DNA of 64,000 bases from CAMLFJ01 sp035463855. Its GTDB lineage: Bacteria > Methylomirabilota > Methylomirabilia > Rokubacteriales > CSP1-6. Each line of letters opens with the position of its first letter. Position 1 is the first letter of the stretch. Shown here piece by piece: positions 27,701 to 37,305 of this stretch. A program made the translations under genes and the position numbers. Location: NCBI GenBank assembly GCA_035463855.1, contig DATHSW010000017.1:1-64000 (forward strand), written 5' to 3'. The notes under the pieces were generated by a model. That model saw nothing but the letters and a program-made list of their open reading frames with translations, was not told the origin of the DNA and did no database searches.

Positions 27701-29113
27701 GTGACGCGCGAGGTCTCGGCGCGGGCCTCCCGCTACCGCCGCCACGGGCTGCATCCCGGCGACCGGGTCTTCCTCCACTTCGGCAACCGGCTCGAGTTCT
27801 TCGCGGAGCTCCTCGCCCTCTGGCGCCTCGGGGCGGTGGCGGTCCCGGTGGACGGCGGCCTCAAGCGTGCCGAGCTCGAGCGTCTCGCGGAGCTGGTGGC
27901 GCCCCGCTTCTCGGTGGTGGACGACGCCACCGACGCGCGCGCGCTCCCGCCCGGCGTGGCGGTGCTGGACGCGACCGAGGCGCTGCCCGCCGCCGATTTG
28001 CCGGAGGACGCGGCGCGACCGGGGGCGGACGCCCTCGTGCTCTTCACCTCGGGCTCGAGCGGCGTGCCCAAGGGCGTGGTGCACACCCACGCCTCGCTCG
28101 CCGCCCGCTGGCTCGCGCTGCGGCGGACGCTCGGCCTCGCGGCCTACGCCCGGACGCTCTGCCTGCTGCCGACCCATTTCGGCCACGGGCTCATCTGCAA
28201 CAGCCTGTTCCCGTGGCTCGGCGGGCAGGATCTGTTCATCACGCCGCCTTTCCGCCCCGATCTGCTGGTCCGGCTGGGCGCGCTCATCGACGAGCATCGC
28301 ATCAGCTTTCTCTCCTCGGTCCCCGCGCTCTGGCGCCTCGCGCTCCGGGTGGCGCGTCCGTCCCGCGGCGGGACCCTGCGCCGGGTGCACTGCGGCTCCG
28401 CGCCCCTCCCCGCCGCCCTGTGGGCGCAGGTGCAGGGCTGGGCCGGCACCCCGGAGGTCTTCAACACCTACGGGCTCACCGAGACCGGCAGCTGGGTGGC
28501 CGGCACCTCGGTCGGCGAGTTCCAGCCGGCCGACGGGCTCATCGGCCTGCCGTGGGGCGCGACCCTCCACGTGACGCGGCCCACCGACGGAGGCGCCTGC
28601 GGACCGGGCGAGATCGGCCACGTGTGGATCGAGAGCCCCGCGCTGATGCGGGGCTACCTCGGACAGGACGAGCTGACCCGGCGGGCGATCGTCAACGGCC
28701 GCTTCGCCACCGGGGATCTCGGACTGCTCGACGAGCGCGGGTGGCTCCACCTGCGCGGCCGCGAGCGCGACGAGATCAACAAGGGCGGCATGAAGATCTC
28801 CCCCGCCGAGGTGGACGCGGCCGCCGAGGGCTGCCCGCGCGTCGCCGACGTCTGCGCCTTCGCGCTGGACGATCCGCTCTACGGCCAGAACGTGGGCCTC
28901 GCGGTCGCGCTCACCGCCGGCGACGACGCCGCGGTGCGCGACCTCTATCGCTGGATGCGCGAGCGGCTCAACGAGGCCAAGCTGCCCGCGCGGTGGTGGC
29001 TCGTCGACGCGATCCCACGCTCCGAGCGCGGCAAGGTGAGCCGGGACGCGGTGCGGGACGCCTGCGTGGCGCGACCCCCGCTCGACCTCACCCGGATCCT
29101 GCAGGGGCGCTGA
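27701..29113 (+). CDS. AMP-dependent acyl/aminoacyl ligase of a dlt-like operon
   Basis: 470 residues from the GTG at 27701. Adenylation motifs are present: FTSGSSGVPKGVVH (P-loop), NTYGLTETGS, FATGDLG, RERDEINKGGMKISPAE, and RSERGKVSR with the C-terminal Lys. The frame stays open upstream, and the residues encoded from a CTG at 27641 (LTVGQLAEPL ... HWDAPAV) look like a plausible ligase N-terminus, so the true start may be that CTG behind GAGGGGCG. It directly precedes a carrier-protein gene, so it probably loads the carrier with an acyl or amino acid, as DltA does. Substrate is unknown; sequence is closer to acyl/benzoate ligases than to DltA. Confidence 0.85.
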   Translation: MTREVSARASRYRRHGLHPGDRVFLHFGNRLEFFAELLALWRLGAVAVPVDGGLKRAELERLAELVAPRFSVVDDATDARALPPGVAVLDATEALPAADLPEDAARPGADALVLFTSGSSGVPKGVVHTHASLAARWLALRRTLGLAAYARTLCLLPTHFGHGLICNSLFPWLGGQDLFITPPFRPDLLVRLGALIDEHRISFLSSVPALWRLALRVARPSRGGTLRRVHCGSAPLPAALWAQVQGWAGTPEVFNTYGLTETGSWVAGTSVGEFQPADGLIGLPWGATLHVTRPTDGGACGPGEIGHVWIESPALMRGYLGQDELTRRAIVNGRFATGDLGLLDERGWLHLRGRERDEINKGGMKISPAEVDAAAEGCPRVADVCAFALDDPLYGQNVGLAVALTAGDDAAVRDLYRWMRERLNEAKLPARWWLVDAIPRSERGKVSRDAVRDACVARPPLDLTRILQGR

Positions 29114-29365
29114 GTGCGGGAGCGCCACCGCGAGCGGGTGCTCGAGTTCCTGCGCACCATCCAGAAGCCGGACCGGCCGCTCGACGACGTCGCGGAGACC
29201 GACAGCCTGGTCGAGAGCGGCCTGATCGACTCGCTCGCCCTGCTCGAGATCGTCGCCTTCCTCGAGGAGCAGTACCGGATCGACTTCGCGGCCATCGGGC
29301 TCGAGCCCGCGCAGCTGACCTCGGTGAGCGGCATCCTCGACCTGATCGAGCGGGAAGCCCGGTGA
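29114..29365 (+). CDS. Acyl/aminoacyl carrier protein
   Basis: 83 residues from a GTG that immediately follows the ligase stop. The phosphopantetheine site is ESGLIDSLALLEIVAFLEE (Ser near residue 40), followed by a C-terminal helix DLIEREAR. Size and acidic character fit a discrete carrier protein of the DltC/ACP type. Its stop overlaps the next start as GTGA, so the ligase, carrier and MBOAT-like protein are translationally coupled. Confidence 0.9.
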   Translation: MRERHRERVLEFLRTIQKPDRPLDDVAETDSLVESGLIDSLALLEIVAFLEEQYRIDFAAIGLEPAQLTSVSGILDLIEREAR

Positions 29366-30747
29366 GCGCGGTGGCCGGGATCACGGCCGCGGCCCGGCGG
29401 CTCGGCAGCCTCCACGAGCATCCCGCGGTGGTCGCCCGCTGGCTGGCGTGGACCCGGCCCGTGCTGTCGCGCCTGACCCCGGGGCGCCGCCGCGCCCTGC
29501 TGGCGCTGGCCGCTCTCTCCGTGGTCGTCCGGCGCCCGCTCCGGGACCTGGTCACCGTGGTGGCCCCGCGGAGCGCGCCGGGCGTCGCCGCGGCGGTGAT
29601 CCTGCTGTGCCTCGCCGTGGTGGTCCTGGTCTACGTGGCGGCCCGGCGCTTTCCCGCCCTGCCCGCGGCGGTACGGGCCCACCCCCAGATCTCGCTGCAC
29701 GGCCTCTTCTGGGCCCTCGTGATGCTGGGCTGGCTCGGGTGGCTCGGCTCGGGCGCGGCCGGGCTCGCGCTCGCGGGCGTGGTGCTCGCACTGCCGTTCC
29801 TGCTCTGGCGGCTCGGCTATCTGCTCATGTCGGGCCAGCGCGGACGCATGGGCGACACCCGCTTCTCCGACCACCTGCTCTATCTCTATCCCGCCTACGG
29901 CGGCACCAATACGCCCTACGGCAAGGGCATCGATCACCTCGCCCGCCACGAGGCCCGCTCGGAGGAAGCGCTCGCGCGCTCGCAGCTCGCGGGCCTCAAG
30001 CTCCTCGCCCTGGCCTGGATCTACGAGCGCCTGGGCGTCGTCATCGCGAGGCTGGTCCACGGCGAGCCCGCCGGCAGCGTCTACGCCGCGTACGGCCTCG
30101 GCCTGCCCCGGCTGGAGGCGCTGGTCCCGTCGGGCGCCGAGGCCCCCTGGCTGGCCGCCTGGGCCGCGGTCTACGTCGGGCTCGTGACGCAGGTGCTCGC
30201 GCTCGCGGTGCGGGGCCACGAGGTCGTGGGCGTGCTCCGGCTCTTCGGCTTCAACGTCTTTCGCAACACCTACAAGCCGCTGCTCGCGCCCTCGCTCGTC
30301 GAGTTCTGGAACCGCTACTACTACTACTTCAAGGAGCTGCTGGTCGATTTCTTCTTCTTCCCGGTCTACGTCCGCTATTTCCGGCGCTCCCCGCGCCTGC
30401 GCATGTTCGCGGCCACCCTCGCCGCCGCCGGCGCCGGCAACCTCTACTATCACCTCCTCCAGCAGGATCCGTTCGTGCTGACCGGGAGCTGGGCCGCGCT
30501 GTGGCCCTGGCTCGAGTCGCGCTCCGTTTACTGCCTCGTGCTGGCGCTCGGGATCTACGTGTCCATGCGGCGCGAGCAGCAGCGCCGCGGCGCGTCCGCG
30601 GTCGGGGCGGCCGGGTGGGCCGTCCAGCTCCGGCGGATCGCGGGCGTCTGGACCTTCTTCGCGCTCCTCCGCGTCCTGGACAACCCCGGCGGCGTACCGC
30701 TCGGCCAGCGCGTCGATTTCCTCCTGGGGTTGATCGGGCTCCGTTGA
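29362..30747 (+). CDS. Multi-pass membrane acyltransferase, MBOAT/DltB-like
   Basis: 461 residues from a GTG at 29362, with about ten hydrophobic helices. The central region LVEFWNRYYYYFKELLVDFFFFPVY corresponds to the amphipathic signature before the active-site His in MBOAT proteins, and GAGNLYYHLLQQD supplies the candidate His. The family moves an acyl group from a carrier or CoA across the membrane onto an extracellular hydroxyl. Similarity to DltB proper is low; assignment rests on this motif and on the ligase-carrier context. Overlaps the next gene as TTGA. Confidence 0.75.
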   Translation: MSAVAGITAAARRLGSLHEHPAVVARWLAWTRPVLSRLTPGRRRALLALAALSVVVRRPLRDLVTVVAPRSAPGVAAAVILLCLAVVVLVYVAARRFPALPAAVRAHPQISLHGLFWALVMLGWLGWLGSGAAGLALAGVVLALPFLLWRLGYLLMSGQRGRMGDTRFSDHLLYLYPAYGGTNTPYGKGIDHLARHEARSEEALARSQLAGLKLLALAWIYERLGVVIARLVHGEPAGSVYAAYGLGLPRLEALVPSGAEAPWLAAWAAVYVGLVTQVLALAVRGHEVVGVLRLFGFNVFRNTYKPLLAPSLVEFWNRYYYYFKELLVDFFFFPVYVRYFRRSPRLRMFAATLAAAGAGNLYYHLLQQDPFVLTGSWAALWPWLESRSVYCLVLALGIYVSMRREQQRRGASAVGAAGWAVQLRRIAGVWTFFALLRVLDNPGGVPLGQRVDFLLGLIGLR

Positions 30748-32747
30748 GGCCGCCGATCCCCGGTCCCCTGCGGCTCGCCGGCGTCTGCCTCGGCCTGCTC
30801 GCGCTGAACGTCGCGCTCCTGGCCGTCTACCGGCTGCTGTTCGTGGCGTGGTTCGCTCCGCGGTCGGCGTGGGGAGAACTGCCCGCGGTCCTGCTCCGCG
30901 GGCTCCGCCTCGACGCGGCGATGCTGAGCCTGGAGCTGCTCGTCGTCCTCGGCCTCCTCCTGCTCACGCGCCACGCCCGCGGCGGTGTCCTGGTGGCTCT
31001 CCTCTGGATCGCCACCTCGTTCAACGCGATCGTGGCGGGCGTCAACCTGCTCTTCGTCCGCGAGCGGAACCAGCATCTCTGGGAGATGCTCTTCGCGTAT
31101 CTCGCCGAGCCCGGCGACATCTGGGTGGCGCTCCGCCCGTTCCTGCTCGAGCACCCCGCGCTCGTCGCCCTGCTCGGCCTCGTCCTGGCCGGGTTCGTCG
31201 TGATCGCGACGCGCCACGTGCGGGGCCTGGCCCCGCACCGCTACGACCTCTGGCGCCCGTGGTATGTCGCCCCGGTCGCGCTCGGCCTCCTGCTGCTGCT
31301 CGCGCTCACCATGGTCCAGCCCATCACGGTCAAGCGGGTGGGCGGCCGGCCCAAGACCGAGGTGGCGTGGATCGCGAGCCGGCACCACATGGCCTTCGAC
31401 GACTACGCGCTCAACCAGGCCGTGGTCAACCCGCTCTGGGATCTCGTGCGGGAGTACCTGCCGGTGGCCCTGGCGGGCGGGCGACCGCCGTACCGTCTCG
31501 AGGCGGCCGAGGCCCTCCCGCTCGCCCAGCGGCTGCTCGGCCTTCCCGAAGGCGACCGGCCCTATCCGCTCCTGCGCACGGTGCGCGGCACGGGCGGGCT
31601 CGGGATCCGCAACGTGGTCGTGATCCAGGTCGAGGGCCTCGGGGCCACCCTGCTCGAGCGGGACGAGCCGCAGGGCCCAGTCATGCCCTTTCTCCGTACG
31701 CTCGCGGCGGAGGGCCTCTACTTCCCGCGGGTGTATCAGAGCTTTCCCTCGACGGACGGCGCGGTCTTCGCCACGCTCAGCAGCCTGCACTGGACCCACG
31801 CCTTCGGGGGCCGCGGCGAGCGGCTCTCCCAGTCGGTGATGGGCACCTACTTCGCCTCGCTCCCCCGCCTGCTGACCACGCCCGGCGTCCGGCACTACGC
31901 CTTCTCCGGCTTCCGTCACCGCACCGCCGAGATCGTCAGCTTCCAGGGCAATCTCGGCTTCCACGCCACGGGCTTCGACGGGCTCGAGCGGCAGCTCGCG
32001 CCTTCCACGATGGGGCCCCTCGGCGTCAACGACGGTCCCCTGCTCCAGGAGGCGGCGCGCGCCGTGATCGCGAGCCCTGGCCCCTTCAGCGTCTACGTCA
32101 TGACCGGCACGAGCCACTCGCCCTGGCAGGTGCCGCCCGAGGCCCCGAACCCGCTCGGCAACACCCCGCTCGGCACGTTCCGGTACGCCGACGACAGCAT
32201 CCGCGCCTTCGTGGACCGGCTCCGCGCGGAGCGCGCCGACTTCGACCAGACCCTGCTCGTCGTCACCGGCGACCACACGAGCGCGACCTTCAACAATCAG
32301 CCGCTCGAGCGGCTCCGCCTCCCGCTGATCCTCGCGGGACCGCCGATCGCGCGCGTCCGCGGCCGCTGGCCCGCGCCCGCGGACCGGCCCGCCAGCGAGG
32401 TGGACGTGCTGCCGACCATCGCCTCCCTGCTCGATGGGGATCATGCCTACGGCGGCATGGGCCGGAGCCTCTTCGAGCCGCCGGTCTCCGCCGGGATCAT
32501 CAGCGGCGATACCCGGAAAACCCTGTATCTCAAGGACGGCTTCGCGCTCCGCTACCGCCTGAAGGAAGGCCGCGCGGAGCTCCTGGCGGTGGACGGCGAC
32601 GCCATGCCGCTCGCGGATCTCTCCGCGGAGCACCCCGAGGTGGCGCGCCGCCTGACCCGGGAGTTCCTCGCCCTCTACGAGACCACCGACCGGTTGATGC
32701 GCGAGAACCGCGTCTTCCCGATACACGCGGCCGCGCGGGCGCCGTGA
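30744..32747 (+). CDS. LtaS/alkaline-phosphatase-superfamily membrane phosphotransferase
   Basis: 667 residues from a TTG at 30744 that overlaps the previous stop; the longer ORF is a shadow. Four to five N-terminal membrane helices (about 8-205) precede an extracytoplasmic sulfatase-type domain (about 270-640). Metal and catalytic residues are visible: VIQVEGLG (Glu), QSFPSTDGAVFATL (Thr nucleophile), VVTGDHTSATF (Asp-His) and a SGFRH segment. Relatives transfer phosphoglycerol or phosphoethanolamine onto glycolipids or glycans. The neighbours suggest that it builds or decorates the polymer that the acyl-transfer genes modify. Confidence 0.87.
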   Translation: MRPPIPGPLRLAGVCLGLLALNVALLAVYRLLFVAWFAPRSAWGELPAVLLRGLRLDAAMLSLELLVVLGLLLLTRHARGGVLVALLWIATSFNAIVAGVNLLFVRERNQHLWEMLFAYLAEPGDIWVALRPFLLEHPALVALLGLVLAGFVVIATRHVRGLAPHRYDLWRPWYVAPVALGLLLLLALTMVQPITVKRVGGRPKTEVAWIASRHHMAFDDYALNQAVVNPLWDLVREYLPVALAGGRPPYRLEAAEALPLAQRLLGLPEGDRPYPLLRTVRGTGGLGIRNVVVIQVEGLGATLLERDEPQGPVMPFLRTLAAEGLYFPRVYQSFPSTDGAVFATLSSLHWTHAFGGRGERLSQSVMGTYFASLPRLLTTPGVRHYAFSGFRHRTAEIVSFQGNLGFHATGFDGLERQLAPSTMGPLGVNDGPLLQEAARAVIASPGPFSVYVMTGTSHSPWQVPPEAPNPLGNTPLGTFRYADDSIRAFVDRLRAERADFDQTLLVVTGDHTSATFNNQPLERLRLPLILAGPPIARVRGRWPAPADRPASEVDVLPTIASLLDGDHAYGGMGRSLFEPPVSAGIISGDTRKTLYLKDGFALRYRLKEGRAELLAVDGDAMPLADLSAEHPEVARRLTREFLALYETTDRLMRENRVFPIHAAARAP

Positions 32748-33376
32748 AGCTGCCGCGCGCCTTCTACACCCGCACCGACGTGGTGGCGCTGGCGCGCGGG
32801 CTGCTCGGCGCGCGCCTGGTCGTGCCCGCGCGCGACGGGCGGCGGGTGGCCGGGCTCATCGTGGAGACCGAGGCGTACCAGGGTCCCGAGGATCGCGCCT
32901 CGCACGCCTACGCCGGCCGGCGCACCCGCCGCACCGAGACCATGTACGCGCAGGGCGGCACCGCCTACGTCTACTTCGTCTACGGCATGTACCACCAGTT
33001 CAACGTCGTCACCGGCGTGGAGGACGTGCCCCACGCGGTGCTGGTGCGCGCGCTCGAGCCGATCGAGGGGCTCGCCCTGATGCGGCGGCGGCGCGGCGGC
33101 GAGCCGGATCGCAATCTCACCAGCGGGCCGGGAAAGCTCTGCATCGCGCTCGGCATCGACCGCCGGCTCGACGGCGCCGACCTGCGCGGGGACCGGGTCT
33201 GGATCGAGGAGGGCCCCCGCGTCCACCCCGCCGCGATCGCCTGCGGGCCCCGGGTCGGCATCGACTATGCCGGCAACTGGGCCGGCCGGCCGTGGCGCTT
33301 CTGGCTGCGCGGCAACCCGTTCGTCAGCCGCCCGCCGGGTCCCGCCGGCCACCGGGGGAGGGGCGCGACCGGCTGA
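32744..33376 (+). CDS. DNA-3-methyladenine glycosylase (AAG/MPG family)
   Basis: 210 residues from a GTG overlapping the previous stop (GTGA). RGLLGARLVV, VETEAYQGPEDRASHAYAGRR-type sequence (catalytic Glu in ETEAY), TMYAQGGTAYVYFVYGMYH, NVVTG and LTSGPGKLCIALGI are the complete signature of the AAG fold, which excises alkylated purines. It is a DNA repair gene riding at the end of an envelope operon, a context that does not explain its role. Confidence 0.95.
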   Translation: MKLPRAFYTRTDVVALARGLLGARLVVPARDGRRVAGLIVETEAYQGPEDRASHAYAGRRTRRTETMYAQGGTAYVYFVYGMYHQFNVVTGVEDVPHAVLVRALEPIEGLALMRRRRGGEPDRNLTSGPGKLCIALGIDRRLDGADLRGDRVWIEEGPRVHPAAIACGPRVGIDYAGNWAGRPWRFWLRGNPFVSRPPGPAGHRGRGATG

Positions 33377-33488
33377 CTGGTGGATCGGTCGGGAAGCGGG
33401 CACAATACCGCCGTCCGGCCCACCGGCCGGGACCATCCTCGGCGCGCACCGCACATCATCCGGGAAGAAGCCTGGGGGGGAGGAAGCC

Positions 33489-35390
33489 TTGGCACTCACC
33501 GCGACCGTCTACCACGTGGACCTGACCCGCGGCACCATCGAGACCCGGACGCTGCCCGAGGACGTGTACCGCAAGTATCCGGGCGGCAGCGCGCTGGCCG
33601 CCTACCTGCTCCTCCAGGCCATCCCCGCCGGCGCGGATCCGCTCGGTCCCGACAACGTGCTCGTGATGGCGGTGAGCCCGCTCACCGGCCTCGCCATCTC
33701 CGGCCAGAGCCGCATGACCGCGTGCGCCCGCTCGCCGCTGACCGGCGCCATCGGCGACAGCCAGTGCGGCGGCTTCTTCCCGGCCGAGATGCGCGCGGCC
33801 GGCGCGGATGCCTTCGTGTTCACCGGACGATCACCGGAGCCCGTCTACCTGTGGCTGCACGAGGGGCGGGCCGCGCTGCGCCCGGCCGGGCACCTCTGGG
33901 GCAAGGTGACGGCCGACGTGGACCGTCTCCTGAAGGAGGAGGTGGGTGATCCGAAGGCGGAGGTGGCCCAGATCGGCCCGGCGGGCGAGAACCTCGTCCG
34001 CTTCGCCGCGATCATGAACATGGTCAACCGCGCCAACGGCCGCACCGGCCTGGGCGCGGTGATGGGCAGCAAGCGCCTCAAGGCGGTCGTCGTGCGCGGG
34101 AGCAAGTCCCCGAAGCCCGCGATGGCCGCGGAGTTCCGCGGGCTCGTCAAGCGCCTCAAGGCGATGCAGGAGGTCAATCCGGGCATCGGCTGGTTCGGCG
34201 AGTACGGAACGGCCGGCGTGCTCGCCATCCAGGACAAGATGGGCGGGCAGCCCACGCGCAACTATACCGAGGGCACCTTCGACCGTTGCCGGGATATCGA
34301 CGGCTCCACGATGGTCAAGACCATCTTGAAGGAGCGCGACACCTGCTACGCCTGCGTGGTCAAGTGCAAGCGCGTGGTCGAGGTCGTGGAGCCCGACGTC
34401 CCGGTGGATCCGATCTACGGCGGGCCCGAGTACGAGACGCTGACCTTCTTCGGCTCGATGTGCGGCGTGGGCGATCTCAAGCTGCTGGCGCGCGCCTCCG
34501 CCGACGCCAACATGTACGGCATGGACACGATCTCGTGCGGGGCCACCATCGCCTGGGCCATGGAGGCGCGGGCCAAGGGCCTGCTCGACGACCAGGGGCT
34601 CGGGCTCGAGTGGGGCGACGGCCGCGCGGTGCTCCGCGCCATCGAGGCCATCGCGCTCCGGCGAGGCGCGGGGGACCTGCTCGCGGAGGGCAGCCTGCGC
34701 GCGGCCCAGCGGCTGGGCCCGGCGGCGGTGGATCTCACCGTCACGGTCAAGGGGCAGGAGCTGCCCGCCCACATGCCGCAGCACAAGCGCTCGCTCGGGC
34801 TCATCTACGCGGTCAATCCCTTCGGGGCCGACCACCAGTCCTCCGAGCACGATTCGATGCTCAAGACCAAGCCGGGCGGCCTCCATCACCGGCGGCTGTC
34901 CGAGCTGGGAGACTTCGGCAACCTCGACCTCCGCGATCTCTCCGACGCCAAGGTCCGCTTCGCCTACGTCACGCAGTGCTTCTACTCGGCGCTCGACACG
35001 CTCGGCCTCTGCCAGTTCGTCTGGGGGCCGTCCTGGCAGCTCTACGGCCCGGCCGAGACGGTCGAGCTGGTGCGGTACGGCACCGGCTGGGACGCCACGA
35101 TGCCGGAGCTGCTCCAGATCGGCGAGCGCCGCATCCAGCTCATGCGCGCCTTCAACGCCCGCGAGCAGATCGGCAAGAGCGCCGACGCGCTGCCCAAGAA
35201 GCTCTTCGAGCCGCTGGGCGGCAAGGGCCCGACCGCGGGCGTGGCCCTCACCACCGAGGAGTTCGAGCGGGCACGCGAGACCTACTACGCGCTGGCCGGC
35301 TGCGATCCGGCCACCGGATACCCGACGCGGTCCCGCCTCGCCGATCTGGGCCTCGAGTGGGTGACGGAGACGCTACCGGGCGCGCGCTGA
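33489..35390 (+). CDS. Tungsten-type aldehyde:ferredoxin oxidoreductase
   Basis: 633 residues from a TTG at 33489 with GGGGAGGAAG upstream; the longer ORF includes non-conserved sequence. N-terminal domain pattern YRKYPGGSALAAYLL and SGQSRMTACARSPLTGAIGDSQCGG is AOR-like. The Fe-S cluster ligands are in DTCYACVVKCKR (C-x2-C-x3-C) with the fourth Cys in DTLGLCQFVW. It oxidises aldehydes to acids using a bis-pterin W cofactor and ferredoxin. The 112-bp gap before it holds no clear promoter. Convergent with the DUF5009-type gene. Confidence 0.93.
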   Translation: MALTATVYHVDLTRGTIETRTLPEDVYRKYPGGSALAAYLLLQAIPAGADPLGPDNVLVMAVSPLTGLAISGQSRMTACARSPLTGAIGDSQCGGFFPAEMRAAGADAFVFTGRSPEPVYLWLHEGRAALRPAGHLWGKVTADVDRLLKEEVGDPKAEVAQIGPAGENLVRFAAIMNMVNRANGRTGLGAVMGSKRLKAVVVRGSKSPKPAMAAEFRGLVKRLKAMQEVNPGIGWFGEYGTAGVLAIQDKMGGQPTRNYTEGTFDRCRDIDGSTMVKTILKERDTCYACVVKCKRVVEVVEPDVPVDPIYGGPEYETLTFFGSMCGVGDLKLLARASADANMYGMDTISCGATIAWAMEARAKGLLDDQGLGLEWGDGRAVLRAIEAIALRRGAGDLLAEGSLRAAQRLGPAAVDLTVTVKGQELPAHMPQHKRSLGLIYAVNPFGADHQSSEHDSMLKTKPGGLHHRRLSELGDFGNLDLRDLSDAKVRFAYVTQCFYSALDTLGLCQFVWGPSWQLYGPAETVELVRYGTGWDATMPELLQIGERRIQLMRAFNAREQIGKSADALPKKLFEPLGGKGPTAGVALTTEEFERARETYYALAGCDPATGYPTRSRLADLGLEWVTETLPGAR

Positions 35391-35407
35391 CGCGCGCCGT
35401 CCCGGCG

Positions 35408-36532
35408 TCATAGCCGCAGGCGCAGGCCGCTCCGGTCGAGCCCCCGGATGAGCGCCCACCAGAGGAGCACGTAGGCCAGCGCGTAGGCCAGGGACGCGTC
35501 GACCGGTGAGGCCCACGGCGCGAAGAAGTGCTCGAACAGCCAGGCCTGCAGGCGCGGGCCGCCGGCTCCGACGCGGATGATGACCAGGAGCTTCGCCATC
35601 AGGCTCGACAGGAAGAAGAGCGTGAGGGCGTGCACGCCGAATACCGCGAAGGGCGCCGCCCAGCCCCGCCGCCCGCGCACCTCGATGACCCAGTAGCAGG
35701 CGGCCAGCGCGAGCGCGCCCAGCCCCGCCATCAGCAGCGCGTAGGAGCTGGTCCACAGCGCTTTGTTCACCGGGAACGACAGGCCCCAGAGCCAGCCGAG
35801 CACGGCCGCGCCGAGACCGGCGGCCGCGAGCCCGGCCACCACCTGGATCGCCGGGCGCCCCGCGCGCACCCAGTGCCCCGCGAGCACGCCCGAGAGCGTG
35901 GTCGCGGTCGCGGGCAGCGTGCTCAGGAGGCCCTCGGGGTCGTACATCTTCGACGCCTGCCAGATGTGCCGCGGTCCGAGGACGAGGCGGTCCACGTACC
36001 CGGCGAGGTTGCCGGCCGGGCTCAGATCGCCCGCGACCTGGCCGGGCGCCGCCACCTTCGTCATCAAGAGCCAGTAGCCCACCAGCAGCGCGCCCGCCGC
36101 GATCGCCTGCCGGGCCCAGCCTCGCGAGCCGCGGGTGGCCAGGACGAGCAGCGCCGCCAGCAGGTAGCAGACCGCGATGCGCTGGAGCACGCCCGGAATC
36201 CGCAGCGTCGCCAGCGGGAAGAAGGGCAGCGCGTGGAGCAGCAGGCCGAACGCGAAGATCGCCGCCGCGCGCCGGAGCACGCGGCCGGGCAGCCCGCCCG
36301 CGCCCTGCTCGAGCCGCGGGCCCAGGGCCAGCGGGATCGAGACGCCCACCACGAAGAGGAAGAACGGAAAGACCATGTCGGTGGGGGTCCATCCGTGCCA
36401 CTCCGCGTGGCGGAGCGGCGGATAGACCGCGCTCCACGTCCCGGGATTGTTGACCAGCACCATCGCGGCGACGGTGAGCCCGCGGAGCGCGTCCACCGAG
36501 AGCAGGCGCGGCGCCGCGCCGGGCGCGGTCAC
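35408..36532 (-). CDS. DUF5009 / heparan-alpha-glucosaminide N-acetyltransferase-like membrane protein
   Basis: 374 residues from a GTG at 36532 overlapping the SDR stop (GTGA). LLSVDALRGLTVAAMVLVNNPG, HAEWHGWTPTDMVFPFFLFVVGVSI and RIPGVLQRIAVCYL are the hallmark of the family, with about ten membrane helices. The HAEWHGW His is the candidate acetyl acceptor. Human HGSNAT acetylates glucosamine across the lysosomal membrane; bacterial substrates are unknown. It is coupled to an SDR and a Rieske oxygenase, an unexpected context. Confidence 0.88.
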   Translation of the reverse strand: MTAPGAAPRLLSVDALRGLTVAAMVLVNNPGTWSAVYPPLRHAEWHGWTPTDMVFPFFLFVVGVSIPLALGPRLEQGAGGLPGRVLRRAAAIFAFGLLLHALPFFPLATLRIPGVLQRIAVCYLLAALLVLATRGSRGWARQAIAAGALLVGYWLLMTKVAAPGQVAGDLSPAGNLAGYVDRLVLGPRHIWQASKMYDPEGLLSTLPATATTLSGVLAGHWVRAGRPAIQVVAGLAAAGLGAAVLGWLWGLSFPVNKALWTSSYALLMAGLGALALAACYWVIEVRGRRGWAAPFAVFGVHALTLFFLSSLMAKLLVIIRVGAGGPRLQAWLFEHFFAPWASPVDASLAYALAYVLLWWALIRGLDRSGLRLRL

Positions 36533-37305
36533 AGAATGGAGCGGCCGGCGTCCACCATCAGAGTGGCGCCCGTGACGAAGGACGACTCGTCGGAGGCCAG
36601 GAACAGGATCGGGAACGCCACCTCGCGCGGCTCCGCCCAGCGCCCCAGCAGATTGTCGCCCGCCCGCTGCGTGCGCATCTCCGCCTCGGACACTCCGCGG
36701 GCCGCCGCGCGGCGGATGTGATACGGCGTGATGGTGCCGCCCGGGCACACCGCGTTGAACCGGATGCGGTGCGGGGCCTCCTCCACCGCCAGGGCGCGCG
36801 TGAAGCCGAGCACCGCCGCCTTGGTGGTGTCGTACTGGCCCATGCCGGTCCGGCCCATCACGCCGTAGACCGAGGAGACGTTGACGATGGTGCCGCGGCC
36901 CGTCGCGCGCAGCCGCGGCACCGCCGCCTTGCAGCAGTGGGCGGTGCCGAGCACGTTCACGCCGAGAATGCGCTCCCAGTCCGCGGCGTCCGCCTCCGCG
37001 AGCGGCGCGTAGACGCGCACGCCCGCCACGTTCACCAGGGTGTGGAGCGCGCCGAACCGGGCCGCCGTCTCCTCGACGATCCGACGGGCGTCGGTCTCCC
37101 GCGCGACGTCACCGGTGAGCGCCAGGACCTGCGCGCCGGGGACCGCGGCCCGGATGCCCGCGGCGACCGCCTCCACCGCGGTCGCGTCCGTGTCCAGCAG
37201 CGCCACCGCGGCCCCTTCCTCCGCGAACAGCCGGCCGGTGGCCTCGCCGATGCCTCCGCCGCCGCCGGTGACGAGCGCCACACGGCCGGCCATGCGGCCC
37301 GGCAT
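36529..37305 (-). CDS. Short-chain dehydrogenase/reductase
   Basis: 258 residues from the ATG at 37305 (TGATG overlap with the Rieske gene; Met5 is an alternative). Cofactor motif TGGGGGIGEATG, catalytic Ser in VNVSSVYG, and YDTTK with Tyr and Lys are all present. ALLDTDAT suggests NAD preference (Asp after beta-2). Probably oxidises a dihydrodiol or alcohol made by the Rieske oxygenase. Confidence 0.92.
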   Translation of the reverse strand: MPGRMAGRVALVTGGGGGIGEATGRLFAEEGAAVALLDTDATAVEAVAAGIRAAVPGAQVLALTGDVARETDARRIVEETAARFGALHTLVNVAGVRVYAPLAEADAADWERILGVNVLGTAHCCKAAVPRLRATGRGTIVNVSSVYGVMGRTGMGQYDTTKAAVLGFTRALAVEEAPHRIRFNAVCPGGTITPYHIRRAAARGVSEAEMRTQRAGDNLLGRWAEPREVAFPILFLASDESSFVTGATLMVDAGRSIL

